Source: Eubacteriales bacterium (GTDB taxonomy: Bacteria; Bacillota; Clostridia; Oscillospirales; Oscillospiraceae). From it: a stretch of DNA of 64,000 nucleotides. The notes below the pieces were generated by a model. It saw only the letters and a program-made list of their open reading frames with translations. It was not told where the DNA came from and did not search any database. The stretch is from NCBI GenBank assembly GCA_030531505.1, contig JAUNNH010000003.1, positions 1-64,000 on the forward strand, given 5' to 3'. A program made the translations under genes and the position numbers. Of this stretch, positions 16,973-24,975 are shown piece by piece. The number at the start of each line of letters is the position of its first letter. Within the stretch, counting starts at the first letter, position 1.

Positions 16973-18514
16973 ATGCCATTGTTTTTAGCGATCATTCTTA
17001 TCGTCGTCTGCGCGGCGATCGGTGTATTTGCCGGCTACATGTATCGAAAAAAAGTAGCCGAGCATGAGATCAGCAGCGCCGAGGAAGAGGCGACGCGGAT
17101 CATAAACGAATCGATTAAAACGGCCGAGAGCAAGAAACGGGAAGCTCTCGTGGAGGCAAAGGAAGAAATACACAAAGCCCGCTCCGAGTATGAGCGGGAG
17201 GAAAAGGCGCGCCGCGCCGAAGTCCAGAAGCAGGAACGCCGCCTGCAGCAGAAGGAAGAATCCCTTGACCGCAAGACCGACGCCATCGAGAAGAAGAGCG
17301 AGACGCTCTCCAACAAGATCGCGGCTGTCGAGGCCCAGCAGCAGGAGATCGTCCTGATCAAGAAGAGCCAGCTGGAGATGCTCGAGAAGATCTCCGGCTT
17401 CACCGTGGAAGAGGCCAAGGCCCACATCATCGCGAATGTGCGCGACGATGTCACCCACGAGATGGCTGTCAAGATCAAGGAGATCGAAGCCCAGTTCAAG
17501 GACGAGGCGGACGAGCGGGCGCGCGAGATCATCGCCACCGCCATCCAGCGCTGCGCCGCCGACCACACCAGCGAGATCACCGTCTCCGTCGTCCCCCTCC
17601 CCAACGACGAGATGAAGGGCCGCATCATCGGCCGCGAGGGCCGCAACATCCGCAGCATCGAGACGCTGACGGGCTGCGACCTCATCATTGACGACACCCC
17701 CGAGGCCATCACGGTCTCCAGCTTCGATCCCGTCCGCCGCGAGGTGGCGAGGCTCGCGCTGGAGAAGCTTATCCAGGACGGCCGCATCCACCCCGCCCGC
17801 ATCGAGGAGATGGTGGCGAAGGCCCAGAAAGAGGTCAACGCGACCATCAAGGCCGAGGGCGAGCGCGCCGTGTTCGAGACGAACATCCACGGCCTGAACC
17901 CCGAGCTCATCAAGCTCCTGGGCCGCATGCGCTACCGCACGAGCTACGGCCAGAACGTGCTGAACCACTCCATCGAGGTCGCGCATATCGCGGGCCTCAT
18001 GGCCGCCGAGCTCGGCGTCGACGTGGCCACCGCCAAGCGCGCGGGCCTGCTGCACGATATCGGCAAGGCCGTCGACCATGAGGTCGAGGGCAGCCACGTG
18101 ACCATCGGCGTCGACATCGCCCGCAAGTACAAGGAGTCCGAGGCTGTTGTCCACGCCATCGAGGCACACCACAACGACGTGGAGCCGCACACGATCGTCG
18201 CCTGCCTAGTCCAGGCGGCCGATGCGATCTCTGCCTCCCGCCCCGGCGCCCGCCGCGAGAACATCGAAAACTACGTCAAGCGCCTTGAAAAGCTGGAGGA
18301 GGTCTCCCGCAGCTTCCCCGGCATCGCGAGCTCTTACGCGATCCAGGCCGGACGCGAGATCCGCATCATGGTCAAGCCCGAGGAGGTCAGCGAGGATCAG
18401 ATGGTCCTGCTGGCGCGGGACATCGCGAAGAAGATCGAGGACGAGCTGACCTATCCCGGTCAGATCAAGGTCCATCTCCTGCGCGAGACCAAAGCGGTCG
18501 ACTACGCCAAGTAA
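16973..18514 (+). CDS. rny: Ribonuclease Y
   Basis: Membrane-anchored endoribonuclease of RNA decay. The parts appear in order: one N-terminal transmembrane helix (~3-24), a long charged coiled coil (~30-150), a KH domain with [13 protein letters not shown] (~215-228), and an HD domain with the [10 protein letters not shown] motif (~365). 513 residues is the usual length (~520). The ATG at 16973 gives the typical hydrophobic N-terminus, but the spacing from GGAGG is long (14 nt). An ATG at 16952 overlaps that ribosome binding site and is rejected. It ends in a strong terminator and is monocistronic. Confidence 0.97.
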   Translation: MPLFLAIILIVVCAAIGVFAGYMYRKKVAEHEISSAEEEATRIINESIKTAESKKREALVEAKEEIHKARSEYEREEKARRAEVQKQERRLQQKEESLDRKTDAIEKKSETLSNKIAAVEAQQQEIVLIKKSQLEMLEKISGFTVEEAKAHIIANVRDDVTHEMAVKIKEIEAQFKDEADERAREIIATAIQRCAADHTSEITVSVVPLPNDEMKGRIIGREGRNIRSIETLTGCDLIIDDTPEAITVSSFDPVRREVARLALEKLIQDGRIHPARIEEMVAKAQKEVNATIKAEGERAVFETNIHGLNPELIKLLGRMRYRTSYGQNVLNHSIEVAHIAGLMAAELGVDVATAKRAGLLHDIGKAVDHEVEGSHVTIGVDIARKYKESEAVVHAIEAHHNDVEPHTIVACLVQAADAISASRPGARRENIENYVKRLEKLEEVSRSFPGIASSYAIQAGREIRIMVKPEEVSEDQMVLLARDIAKKIEDELTYPGQIKVHLLRETKAVDYAK

Positions 18515-18519
18515 AAGCG

Positions 18520-18552
18520 ATCTCCCGGAGGGAAACCTCCGGGAGATTTTCT
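18520..18552 (+). terminator. rny terminator
   Basis: Stem ATCTCCCGGAGG / CCTCCGGGAGAT with a GAAA tetraloop followed by TTTCTT. Confidence 0.92.
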
Positions 18553-18605
18553 TGCAAAAGCCGTCCTACTCCGGTATGATGGGAAAAACATGAAAGGAGC
18601 ACACG

Positions 18606-19169
18606 ATGGATGCCCGAGAACTGCTGAATGCGCTGCATGTGGCCGAGCGCCTGAAGGATGCGACGCGCCACTGCTACACCTCCGGCGGCCGGCACGAGAG
18701 CGTGGCCGAGCACAGCTGGCGCCTCGCCCTGATGGCCTTTTTCCTGCGGGATGAATTCCCGGAGGCGGATATGGACCGAGTCGTGCGCATGTGCCTGATC
18801 CACGATCTGGGTGAGGCCTTCACCGGCGATATCCCGACCTTTGAAAAAACGGAGGCGGACGAGCAGCGGGAGGAAACGCTGCTGGATGCCTGGGTCGCCT
18901 CGCTCCCCTCCCCGTACCGGGAGGAGATGGCGGCGCTCTACCGCGAGATGGCTGAGCGCCGGACGCCCGAGGCGCGGATCTACAAGGCGCTCGACGGTCT
19001 CGAGGCGCTGATCCAGCACAACGAATCCGCCCTGAGCACCTGGTCGGAGAACGAGTATGCGCTGAACCTGCACTACGCCGACGACCGGGTCGGCTTTTCC
19101 CCCTGCCTGAGCGCGCTGCGCGAGGCGATCCGGGAGGACACGATCGAAAAGATCCGCCGCGGCGAGTGA
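18606..19169 (+). CDS. HD-domain phosphohydrolase (YfbR-like)
   Basis: 187 residues of the HD superfamily. The metal-binding residues are visible in VAEHSWRLALMAF (~34-46) and CLIHDLGEAFTGDIP (~62-76), with a later Asp in YKALDGLEALIQH (~128). The order and the length match YfbR-type 5'-deoxynucleotidases, which remove phosphate from deoxynucleoside monophosphates. The ribosome binding site AAAGGAG lies 8 nt before the ATG. It is 34 nt upstream of the FUSC gene and could be cotranscribed with it. The exact substrate is inferred from family resemblance. Confidence 0.85.
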   Translation: MDARELLNALHVAERLKDATRHCYTSGGRHESVAEHSWRLALMAFFLRDEFPEADMDRVVRMCLIHDLGEAFTGDIPTFEKTEADEQREETLLDAWVASLPSPYREEMAALYREMAERRTPEARIYKALDGLEALIQHNESALSTWSENEYALNLHYADDRVGFSPCLSALREAIREDTIEKIRRGE

Positions 19170-19203
19170 GCCCGGCGCGCAAACCACAACAAGGAGCCCA
19201 TCC

Positions 19204-20511
19204 ATGAACCAACGCTCCCCTGAGAGACACTGGCCGCATATCGGTCAGCGCATCGTAAAAACGACCATCGCGGTCTTCATCTGCCTGCTGATCTACTGGC
19301 TGCGCGGCTACCGCGGGGCGGATATGCCGACCGAGGCCGCCATCACGGCCATCATCTGCATGCAGCCATACGTGCAGCGCTCGCGGGACTTCGCGCTCAA
19401 CCGCCTGACAGGCACGCTGATCGGCGCGGCCTGGGGCCTGCTGCTCCTGCTTCTGCTGCTGGCTTTCCCGGCCCTGGGTGAGAACGTGCTCAGCCGCTAC
19501 GCGCTGATGGCGCTCGGCGTGATGATGTCCCTCTACACCGCCGTCCTGCTGCGAAAGCCTGACTGCTCGAGCCTCGCGGCGATCGTGTTCATCTGCGTCG
19601 TGATCGCTTTCCCCGAGATCGATCAGCCGCTGCAGCGGGCTTTTATCCGCATCACCGGCGTGCTGCTCGGGACGCTGGTGGCGATCGCGGTCAACGTCGC
19701 CCGGCTCCCGCGGGACAAGGTCCGCGACCGGGTGTTCTTCGTCCGCACGAAGGACCTGGTGCCGGACCGCTTCTCCCACCTGCCCGCCGCGGCGATGTTC
19801 CGGCTGAACTACCTCTATAACGACGGGGCGAAGATCTGCCTCATGAGCGAGCACGCGCCGGCCTTTTTCACGCTGCAGATGAACGAGGCCATGCTGAGTG
19901 TACCGCTGATCGTCATGGACGGCGCGGCGATCTACGACGGCAATGAGAACCGCTACCTCCACGCCGAGACGATCCCGCCCACCGCCAGCGCGTGGCTCCG
20001 GGCCGAGCTGGACTCGCTGGAGCTGAGCTACTTCATCTACACCATCCACCACGACAAGACCTGCATCTTCCACCGGGGCGAGATGAACGCACAGGAGAAG
20101 ATCCTGTGCGAGCGCCTGCGCCGCTCCCCCTACCGCAGCTATCTGGAGGGCGAGATCTACGAGGCGGAGGAGATCGTCTACTTCAAGCTCGTCGGCGAGG
20201 AGGCCCGGCTCACCGCCCTGGAGGCGCGGCTGCGCCCGGTGCTCGCGGAGCACGATCTGCGCGCGGCGGTGCGCCCCCAGACGATCGGCAGGGGCCTGAC
20301 GGGGTTCTATATCTATTCGGCCCGGGCCACTATGGCGCAGGCCGAGGAGACGCTGATGGCGCTGCTGAACCGGGACGACCCCAGCCTCAAGCCGATGGAG
20401 ATCTTCTCTCGCGCGCCCTACCGCAGCGAGCACGACGCGATGCACCTGCTGCACCGCCTCGGCAACGCCTATGAGCCGGTCAAGTTTCTCCCCCGACGGG
20501 AGGAGCCCTGA
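19204..20511 (+). CDS. FUSC/aromatic-acid-exporter membrane domain fused to a degenerate HAD-like domain
   Basis: Residues ~15-175 form six hydrophobic helices, with the GADMPTEAAITAIICMQPYVQRS and NRLTGTLIGAAWG motifs of FUSC/DUF939 proteins. The C-terminal ~260 residues read like a Cof-type HAD phosphatase: a strand VFFVRTKDLVPDRF where the nucleophile loop should be, AKICLMSEHAP, then PLIVMDGAAIYDGNENRYL, matching the Cof 'NGA-x-IYD' segment. The catalytic Asp-x-Asp of HAD motif I is absent (Val-Arg-Thr-Lys instead), so this tail is probably a non-catalytic sensor or binding domain. The start follows AAGGAG. Located in the cytoplasmic membrane with the tail probably inside the cell. Confidence 0.75.
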   Translation: MNQRSPERHWPHIGQRIVKTTIAVFICLLIYWLRGYRGADMPTEAAITAIICMQPYVQRSRDFALNRLTGTLIGAAWGLLLLLLLLAFPALGENVLSRYALMALGVMMSLYTAVLLRKPDCSSLAAIVFICVVIAFPEIDQPLQRAFIRITGVLLGTLVAIAVNVARLPRDKVRDRVFFVRTKDLVPDRFSHLPAAAMFRLNYLYNDGAKICLMSEHAPAFFTLQMNEAMLSVPLIVMDGAAIYDGNENRYLHAETIPPTASAWLRAELDSLELSYFIYTIHHDKTCIFHRGEMNAQEKILCERLRRSPYRSYLEGEIYEAEEIVYFKLVGEEARLTALEARLRPVLAEHDLRAAVRPQTIGRGLTGFYIYSARATMAQAEETLMALLNRDDPSLKPMEIFSRAPYRSEHDAMHLLHRLGNAYEPVKFLPRREEP

Positions 20512-20540
20512 CCCGGCACCGCAGAAAAGGAGAGAACGCT

Positions 20541-20648
20541 ATGGATATGGAAACTCTGGGCTACTTCCTCTTTATGGAGGAGCAGGAGTGCAAACAGCGG
20601 GAACAACAGGAGCAGCAGGAAGAGACCGACGAAGACGGGGAAGCATAA
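20541..20648 (+). CDS. Small Glu/Gln-rich protein, 35 residues
   Basis: A short reading frame with a strong AAGGAGAG ribosome binding site 7 nt before ATG and a terminator immediately after its stop. It encodes a brief hydrophobic start (TLGYFLFM) followed by a very acidic Glu/Gln-rich tail. It begins 29 nt after the FUSC gene and is probably cotranscribed with it. No family is recognised. The good start signal and tight placement before a terminator argue that it is translated. Confidence 0.6.
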   Translation: MDMETLGYFLFMEEQECKQREQQEQQEETDEDGEA

Positions 20649-20675
20649 AAAGGGAGGGGCGAAGACCCCTCCCTT
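20649..20675. terminator. Terminator after the FUSC operon
   Basis: Stem AAAGGGAGGGG / CCCCTCCCTTT, loop CGAAGA. Confidence 0.85.
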
Positions 20676-20720
20676 TATCGATATGGAGAAAAGCGCGGCG
20701 GCATCCCGCAGGAACGTCCT

Positions 20721-20930
20721 TTACTTCTTCTCCGCACGGGCGAAGAGCGCGTCGACGATCAGGCTGATGACGAAGAAGATGGCAGCGTAGATCAGAAAGC
20801 GCGTCGTGAGCTGGAACCACAGCGGCCGCACCGCGCCCTCTGCCACGATGCTCCCGTCGAACCAGGCGATGATGAGCATGACGATGCTGAAGGCCACCGC
20901 CTCCGCAAGGTTCCTGCCGATCCGTTTCAT
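20721..20930 (-). CDS. Small two-helix membrane protein
   Basis: 69 residues with two predicted transmembrane helices (about 12-30 and 45-63). The ends are positively charged (MKRIGRN at the start, ARAEKK at the end), so both probably face the cytoplasm. The ATG at 20930 follows AGGAGGCGGGTG. Monocistronic, sharing the upstream gap with the AT-rich module to its right. I do not recognise the family. Confidence 0.7.
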   Translation of the reverse strand: MKRIGRNLAEAVAFSIVMLIIAWFDGSIVAEGAVRPLWFQLTTRFLIYAAIFFVISLIVDALFARAEKK

Positions 20931-21023
20931 GCACCCGCCTCCTGTGTTTCGTTCTTTTCTGTATCGTAGCACGGAAAAACGAGAAAGGCAATGGGGGAAA
21001 CACACCAATTACACGGACAAAAA

Positions 21024-21254
21024 TCATTCCAGACTAAAGATGTCGTCATAACGCACATTAAGAATGTGTTTAATTAGAATAATCTCATCCGGGTACAAAT
21101 GTCTCTGCCCAACTTCGATTTTCGCCACAGCACTTCTTGTGATGTCGCAACCATTGATTTGAAGACGGGCTGATAATTGTTCCTGCGTCAATCCTGCCTT
21201 TTCACGCAAAAGTCTTATATTCTGACCGATCCGTTTCTCAACCAATTCATTCAT
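21024..21254 (-). CDS. XRE-family repressor
   Basis: A 76-residue stand-alone helix-turn-helix protein (IGQNIRLLREKAGLTQEQLS..ITRSAVAKIEVGQRHLYPDE). It fills almost exactly one Cro/CI domain. It is divergent from the membrane-protein gene at 21372. A perfect 15-bp inverted repeat sits over that gene's transcription start, so this is the likely repressor of the module. Clearly AT-richer than its neighbours, suggesting acquisition together with its partner. Confidence 0.85.
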   Translation of the reverse strand: MNELVEKRIGQNIRLLREKAGLTQEQLSARLQINGCDITRSAVAKIEVGQRHLYPDEIILIKHILNVRYDDIFSLE

Positions 21255-21284
21255 GTGTTTTGCACCCGTTTAAGAACAAATAAC

Positions 21285-21313
21285 TTGACTTCATTTTAAG
21301 CAGGTGATAAGAT
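21285..21313 (+). promoter_or_regulatory. Promoter of the AT-rich module
   Basis: TTGACT (21285-21290), a 17-nt spacer, TAAGAT (21308-21313). Confidence 0.75.
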
Positions 21314-21344
21314 TTACTTGCACCTATACAGGTGCAAGTAAATC
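21311..21344. promoter_or_regulatory. Perfect palindromic operator
   Basis: GATTTACTTGCACCT and AGGTGCAAGTAAATC are exact inverted copies separated by 4 nt. They overlap the -10 element and the expected +1 of the promoter for the gene at 21372. It is a textbook position for repression, most likely by the adjacent XRE protein. Confidence 0.8.
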
Positions 21345-21371
21345 TTTGAATGGAATCGTGAGGCGAAGAGA

Positions 21372-22049
21372 ATGAATGTGAATCAATCTACGAACAGGAA
21401 TGAACTGCTCTCTCTTTTCAAGACGATCAAACATGTCTGCAATCGCTGTGAGCCTTTATATAATGAATACTCTTCTTTGGAACAAATGGCAGAAGAGGAG
21501 AAAGGGAAATGCGCTCAGATTTGGGTTATTCGCAACATCTTAGCGGGGGTATCTGCTTTGTTGCTAATCCTTGCTCTTACCAACAGGCATCTATTTATTT
21601 GGACTGTACTGTCTGCTTTGGTAACAGTTGGGCTTTCTATAGTGGTTACTAATATGAAAAAGAAAGCTGCGGGTGTTTTGCACGATATCAGATCAAAACA
21701 GGACAGCTTGTTGGATAAGATTGATGATATTTATTCCTCCAGCGGAGTAGATGAGTATTATCCGCAGAAGTATCTCTATTCTGAAGCAGTTGACTACTGC
21801 CAAGATGTTGTTGACAATATGCGAGCGGAGTCTGTAAAGGAAGCTCTTAACCTTTATGAGGACGAATTGTACAAGGCACGAATGGAAGCTATGCAACATT
21901 CGTCTTTGAAGGCACAGCGTGAAGTAGCGGAGTCGTTAAAGACGCTTGAAACGGAATCAAGGAAAACGAGAAAAGCTGCTCAATTCGCAGCGGTTGCAAG
22001 CGGAGTCTCTGCATATTATACTCAAAAAATCAAAAAGAATTTGCAATAA
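21372..22049 (+). CDS. Two-TM membrane protein of unknown function
   Basis: 225 residues. An N-terminal soluble helix (~1-50), two adjacent transmembrane helices (~55-72 and 76-92, with a short turn), and a long C-terminal region rich in charged helices (~100-225). This layout resembles two-TM effector proteins such as the SLATT group, but I see no decisive motif. Base composition is AT-rich, unlike the flanking genes. The promoter carries a perfect palindrome and the divergent neighbour is an XRE repressor. The pair therefore looks like an acquired, tightly repressed module. Confidence 0.7.
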   Translation: MNVNQSTNRNELLSLFKTIKHVCNRCEPLYNEYSSLEQMAEEEKGKCAQIWVIRNILAGVSALLLILALTNRHLFIWTVLSALVTVGLSIVVTNMKKKAAGVLHDIRSKQDSLLDKIDDIYSSSGVDEYYPQKYLYSEAVDYCQDVVDNMRAESVKEALNLYEDELYKARMEAMQHSSLKAQREVAESLKTLETESRKTRKAAQFAAVASGVSAYYTQKIKKNLQ

Positions 22050-22056
22050 AGAAAAC

Positions 22057-22164
22057 CGGATTGCCGCGTCCGTGTACGCACTGGCCCGCCATGACAGATC
22101 GGGGCTGCTTGCTTAAGTCCTGTCATTGCGAACCAGTGACCGACGTCACGGGTGTGGCAATCCG
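22057..22164. repeat. Nested palindromic intergenic element
   Basis: The outer ends CGGATTGCC (22057-22065) and GGCAATCCG (22156-22164) are exact inverted copies. An inner pair (CACTGG..ATGACAG at ~22079-22097 and CTGTCAT..CCAGTG at ~22120-22138) is also inverted. The layout resembles the GTCATTGCGA..GGTGTGGCAATCCG palindromes scattered in gut Clostridia, a MITE- or REP-like element. Confidence 0.65.
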
Positions 22165-22178
22165 TTCTCTTATCAAAG

Positions 22179-22227
22179 ACAAACTCGCAGTCCATCGGGC
22201 GGGTACCCCGATGAATTGCGAGTTTGT
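22179..22227. repeat. Long hairpin downstream of spo0A
   Basis: ACAAACTCGCA and TGCGAGTTTGT are exact inverted copies enclosing a further CATCGGG/CCCGATG stem. It lies 33 nt past the spo0A stop and may act as its terminator, although the T-run is poor. It is possibly a second dispersed palindromic repeat. Confidence 0.65.
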
Positions 22228-22259
22228 TGCTGTGATAGCGGACAAACGCAGCTTACCGT

Positions 22260-23054
22260 TTACTTGCTCTGTTTCCGCTTGAGGGTCAAATTATCCGCGA
22301 TCATCGCGATGAACTCCGAATTGGTGGGCTTGCCCTTGATATTCGACACCGTGTAGCCGAAATACTTCTGCAGCACCTCGATGTCGCCGCGGTCCCAGGC
22401 GACCTCGATCGCGTGGCGGATGGCGCGTTCAACGCGCGAGGGCGTGGTGTCGAACTTGCGGGCGACCTCGGGATAGAGCACCTTGGTGACGGCGTTGATC
22501 ATCTCCATGTCGTTGATGGTCAGGATGATCGCCTCGCGCAGATACTGATAGCCCTTGATGTGGGCCGGGACGCCGATCTCGTGGATGACGTCGGTCACCA
22601 TGCTCTCCAGGTCCGGGCCGCTGACCGCGCGGCTCCAGAGCGCGCCGCAGTCGATATCCTCCCGGGCCGGATCGACGCTGCCGAGGCCCAGGCTCTGCCG
22701 GATGTGGGCGAGCACGACGGCGGATTCGCAGGGCTTGGGCACGAAATAGTCCGCGCCGAGGCTGGCACAGTCCATGACCACCTTGCTGTTGACAAAGGCG
22801 GAGAGCACGATCACGTGGCTCGCGCTCCCGTCCCGGCGCAGCCGCCGCAGCAGGCTGATCCCGTCCAGCCGCGCCAGCAGCAGGTCCAACAGCACCACGT
22901 CGGGCTCCTGCCGCTGGATCAGCTCCAGCGCCTCCACGCCGTCGCCGGTCGCGCCGATCACCTCCATGTCGCGTTCGCGGTCCAGCAGATCGGTCATCAT
23001 CTTGCAGAAATCTGGGTTCGGGTCGGCCAACAGAATGCGGATTTTAGTTTCCAT
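22260..23054 (-). CDS. spo0A: Sporulation master regulator Spo0A
   Basis: Response regulator that, when phosphorylated, turns on sporulation genes. Receiver domain (~4-125): acidic pocket ADPNPDF, phosphoacceptor Asp in [13 protein letters not shown], Thr/Ser switch VIVLSAF and Lys in FVPKP. The C-terminal Spo0A DNA-binding domain (~150-264) contains [20 protein letters not shown] and [21 protein letters not shown], which are diagnostic. The ATG at 23054 gives [16 protein letters not shown] and the usual length of 264. The upstream region has three exact TGTCGAA boxes, one inside the promoter spacer, so autoregulation is likely. Confidence 0.98.
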   Translation of the reverse strand: METKIRILLADPNPDFCKMMTDLLDRERDMEVIGATGDGVEALELIQRQEPDVVLLDLLLARLDGISLLRRLRRDGSASHVIVLSAFVNSKVVMDCASLGADYFVPKPCESAVVLAHIRQSLGLGSVDPAREDIDCGALWSRAVSGPDLESMVTDVIHEIGVPAHIKGYQYLREAIILTINDMEMINAVTKVLYPEVARKFDTTPSRVERAIRHAIEVAWDRGDIEVLQKYFGYTVSNIKGKPTNSEFIAMIADNLTLKRKQSK

Positions 23055-23194
23055 AATTTTTCCTCCCGTGTATGCGATGTCAGAGCGATTCCAAACAAAT
23101 CGGAGCGCATTCACCGTAATCTCGCAATTAATCTATCATACTGCGAACGCGGATAAGGTAAAAGTTCGTCGAAACCCAAGCTGGATTTGTTGAC

Positions 23195-23223
23195 ATAATA
23201 TGATACCGTTCGACAGAATGCAA
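23195..23223 (-). promoter_or_regulatory. spo0A promoter with 0A box in the spacer
   Basis: Minus-strand TTGCAT (23218-23223), a 17-nt spacer, TATTAT (23195-23200). A TGTCGAA box (minus strand, 23209-23215) lies between the two elements, where bound Spo0A would affect polymerase. Confidence 0.7.
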
Positions 23224-23274
23224 GCCCCCCTCCCAGAAAAAGACAGATTAATTTGCCGTTATCCGGGGGAATGC

Positions 23275-23309
23275 TGTCGAATTGACAATTTATGGGATAT
23301 CTTGTCGAA
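23275..23309 (+). promoter_or_regulatory. Two upstream 0A boxes
   Basis: Exact TGTCGAA at 23275-23281 and 23303-23309, 60-90 nt upstream of the spo0A promoter. Confidence 0.65.
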
Positions 23310-23333
23310 AAAACAGACGGCATCTGCCGTCTG
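23308..23333 (-). terminator. Terminator of the barnase-like gene
   Basis: Stem CAGACGGC / GCCGTCTG with a 4-nt loop, followed on the minus strand by GTTTTTTC. Confidence 0.85.
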
Positions 23334-23380
23334 CTTTTGCTTTTCTCTTCGGTTTGCCCGGACGGAGAGAGGGATCGGAT

Positions 23381-24244
23381 TTATGGGCGGAGGGGGTCGG
23401 GACTCTCCGCCAGGAGTTCAAAGCTCTCGTAGTGGTCGCCGGTGTAGTAGATCAGCCCGTCGCTGGAGAAGAGGATCCGCTCCGCGCCGCGCGAGCGCTT
23501 CCCGAGGGTGTTGATGTCGCACTCGGTCCAGGTCCGGCCCTTGGCTTTGGGGAGCTTTCCCTCGTAGTTGCCGAAGCGGTCCCCGCCGATGCACATGCCG
23601 GGGGCATAGGGCTCAAGCGAGCCGCCGGGCCAGCCGAGCTTCTCCGCCTCGCGCTTGGTGATGAAGTTTGCCGGCAGATGCCCGTACTGCAGCAGGTAAG
23701 CGCAGACGTCCTCCTTCGTGGTGTAGCTGCCGTCCTCGTCGAGCGCAGCTTCCTCCGCCCCCGTCTCGGCCGAGGCCAGGAACACGAAGCTCTTGTAGCG
23801 GTCGCCGGTGTAGTAGATCAGCCCGTCGTTGGAGAAGACCAGGCGCTCATCCCCGCGGGAGCTTTTCCCGAGGGTGTTGATGTCACACTCGGTCCAGGTC
23901 CGGCCCTCCGCCTTGGGCAGCAGCCCCTCGCGGTTGCCGAAGCTGTCGCCGCCGAGGCACATGCCGGGGGCGTAAGGCTCGAGCGAGCCGCTGGACCAGC
24001 CGAGGGCCTTGGCCTCTTTTTTGGTGATGAAGTTATCGGGCAGCCGGCCGTATGCCAGCAGGTAGGCGCAGACGTCCTCCGCCGTGGTATAGCTGCCGTC
24101 CTCGTCCAGGACCGGCCAGGTCGGCTGGGTCTGGACCGCACTCTGCGGCGCGGCCGCGGAGGCGCAGCCGGCAAAGCTCAGCAGCATGACCGCCGCCAGC
24201 AGGAGAGCCCACAGCCGGACGTATCGCTTTGCAGATCGATTCAC
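23381..24244 (-). CDS. Secreted protein with two barnase-like ribonuclease domains
   Basis: 287 residues. The N-terminal hydrophobic segment ending LLSFAGC is a signal peptide with a plausible lipobox. Two domains of ~105 residues follow (about 50-155 and 170-280). Each copies barnase in order: YTTxEDVCAYLL, LPxNFITKxEA, GGDxFGNxEGxLP, GRTWTECDINTLG, RGxER and DGLIYYTGDxYxSF. Barnase's catalytic Glu73 and Arg87 are present in both. His102 is present in domain 2 (TGDHYESF) but is Arg in domain 1 (TGDRYKSF), so domain 1 is probably inactive. The GTG at 24244 has a GGCGGAAG ribosome binding site. No barstar-like inhibitor gene was recognised nearby; export would make one less necessary. Confidence 0.85.
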   Translation of the reverse strand: MNRSAKRYVRLWALLLAAVMLLSFAGCASAAAPQSAVQTQPTWPVLDEDGSYTTAEDVCAYLLAYGRLPDNFITKKEAKALGWSSGSLEPYAPGMCLGGDSFGNREGLLPKAEGRTWTECDINTLGKSSRGDERLVFSNDGLIYYTGDRYKSFVFLASAETGAEEAALDEDGSYTTKEDVCAYLLQYGHLPANFITKREAEKLGWPGGSLEPYAPGMCIGGDRFGNYEGKLPKAKGRTWTECDINTLGKRSRGAERILFSSDGLIYYTGDHYESFELLAESPDPLRP

Positions 24245-24291
24245 GGATCTTCCGCCTTTCATCGGGTACTGCTCATCAGTTTACCACAGCT

Positions 24292-24298
24292 TGTCGAA
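24292..24298 (+). promoter_or_regulatory. 0A box upstream of the barnase-like gene
   Basis: Exact TGTCGAA about 50 nt upstream of the GTG at 24244, adjoining the terminator of the ABC operon. It may link the secreted nuclease to Spo0A. A single 7-mer can occur by chance. Confidence 0.4.
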
Positions 24299-24335
24299 AA
24301 AGAAAAGACCGGCGGCGTCGATTCCGTCGCCGGTC
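24299..24335 (-). terminator. Terminator of the GntR-ABC operon
   Basis: Stem GACCGGCGACG / CGCCGCCGGTC (one G-T pair), followed on the minus strand by TTTTCTTT. Confidence 0.85.
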
Positions 24336-24354
24336 GGGGTTACGGGTTCGTTTT

Positions 24355-24975
24355 TTACAGCTCGCGGGTCTCATAGAGCCGCTGAGAGAGCAGCCAGGAG
24401 GCCGCGAAAACCAGGACCGAGGCCGCCAGAACCAGTGCGGCGCCCCAGCGGGTGATGGCGCTGCTCACGCCGAAGATCTGCTTGGAAAAGATCATCCCCG
24501 CCGCGACGAGTGCGCCGATGAAGAAATAGTAGACCAGACGGCCCTTCTCCACGCCCCAGCGGAGCGTGATCGGCAGCATGATCGCCGGAGCGAGCAGACC
24601 GAAGCAGGGCAGCACGGCGGCGAGCTGGCCGAGATCCGCCGCCCGGCCGCGCGGCAGCAGCACGACGGCCTGCACCAGCAACGTCAGGGCGTACAGGACC
24701 AGGAAGCTCAGCAGGCTCATCAGAAAGCGCTCGTTCACGATCTGCCTGCGGGAGAGCGGCAGCGCATCGCAGTAGCGGTTCCAGCCGAAGCGCTCGTCGT
24801 AGGACAGGAGCGTCACCGGCAGCACGCCGCCCAGCAGCACCGGGTAGATCACGATAAAGAAATTCTCCTCCGCGGGTACGAAGGCCGACATGGCCAGAAA
24901 GACCGCGCTGATCAGCAGCAGCATCCGCCCGTAGGCCCAGATCATATAGAGATCTTTTTTCAGCAGCCCTTTCAT
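24355..24975 (-). CDS. ABC-2 type permease
   Basis: 206 residues with six hydrophobic helices. The start is MKGLLKKDLYMIW, and a conserved cytoplasmic loop DERFGWNRYCDALPLSRRQIV is typical of ABC2_membrane-type permeases in YtrA-type operons. Its ATG overlaps the ATPase stop by 4 nt (ATGA), so the complex is made from one message with the ATPase and the GntR regulator. The exported substrate is unknown; relatives respond to cell-wall-active compounds. Confidence 0.85.
   Translation of the reverse strand: MKGLLKKDLYMIWAYGRMLLLISAVFLAMSAFVPAEENFFIVIYPVLLGGVLPVTLLSYDERFGWNRYCDALPLSRRQIVNERFLMSLLSFLVLYALTLLVQAVVLLPRGRAADLGQLAAVLPCFGLLAPAIMLPITLRWGVEKGRLVYYFFIGALVAAGMIFSKQIFGVSSAITRWGAALVLAASVLVFAASWLLSQRLYETREL

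Noticed and set aside
22061-22356. Short plus-strand frames between the AT-rich module and spo0A
   Set aside because: They lie in the palindromic repeats and over spo0A antisense, without start signals.
23381-24244. Toxin-immunity pair (barnase-barstar)
   Set aside because: No barstar-like gene was recognised on either side.
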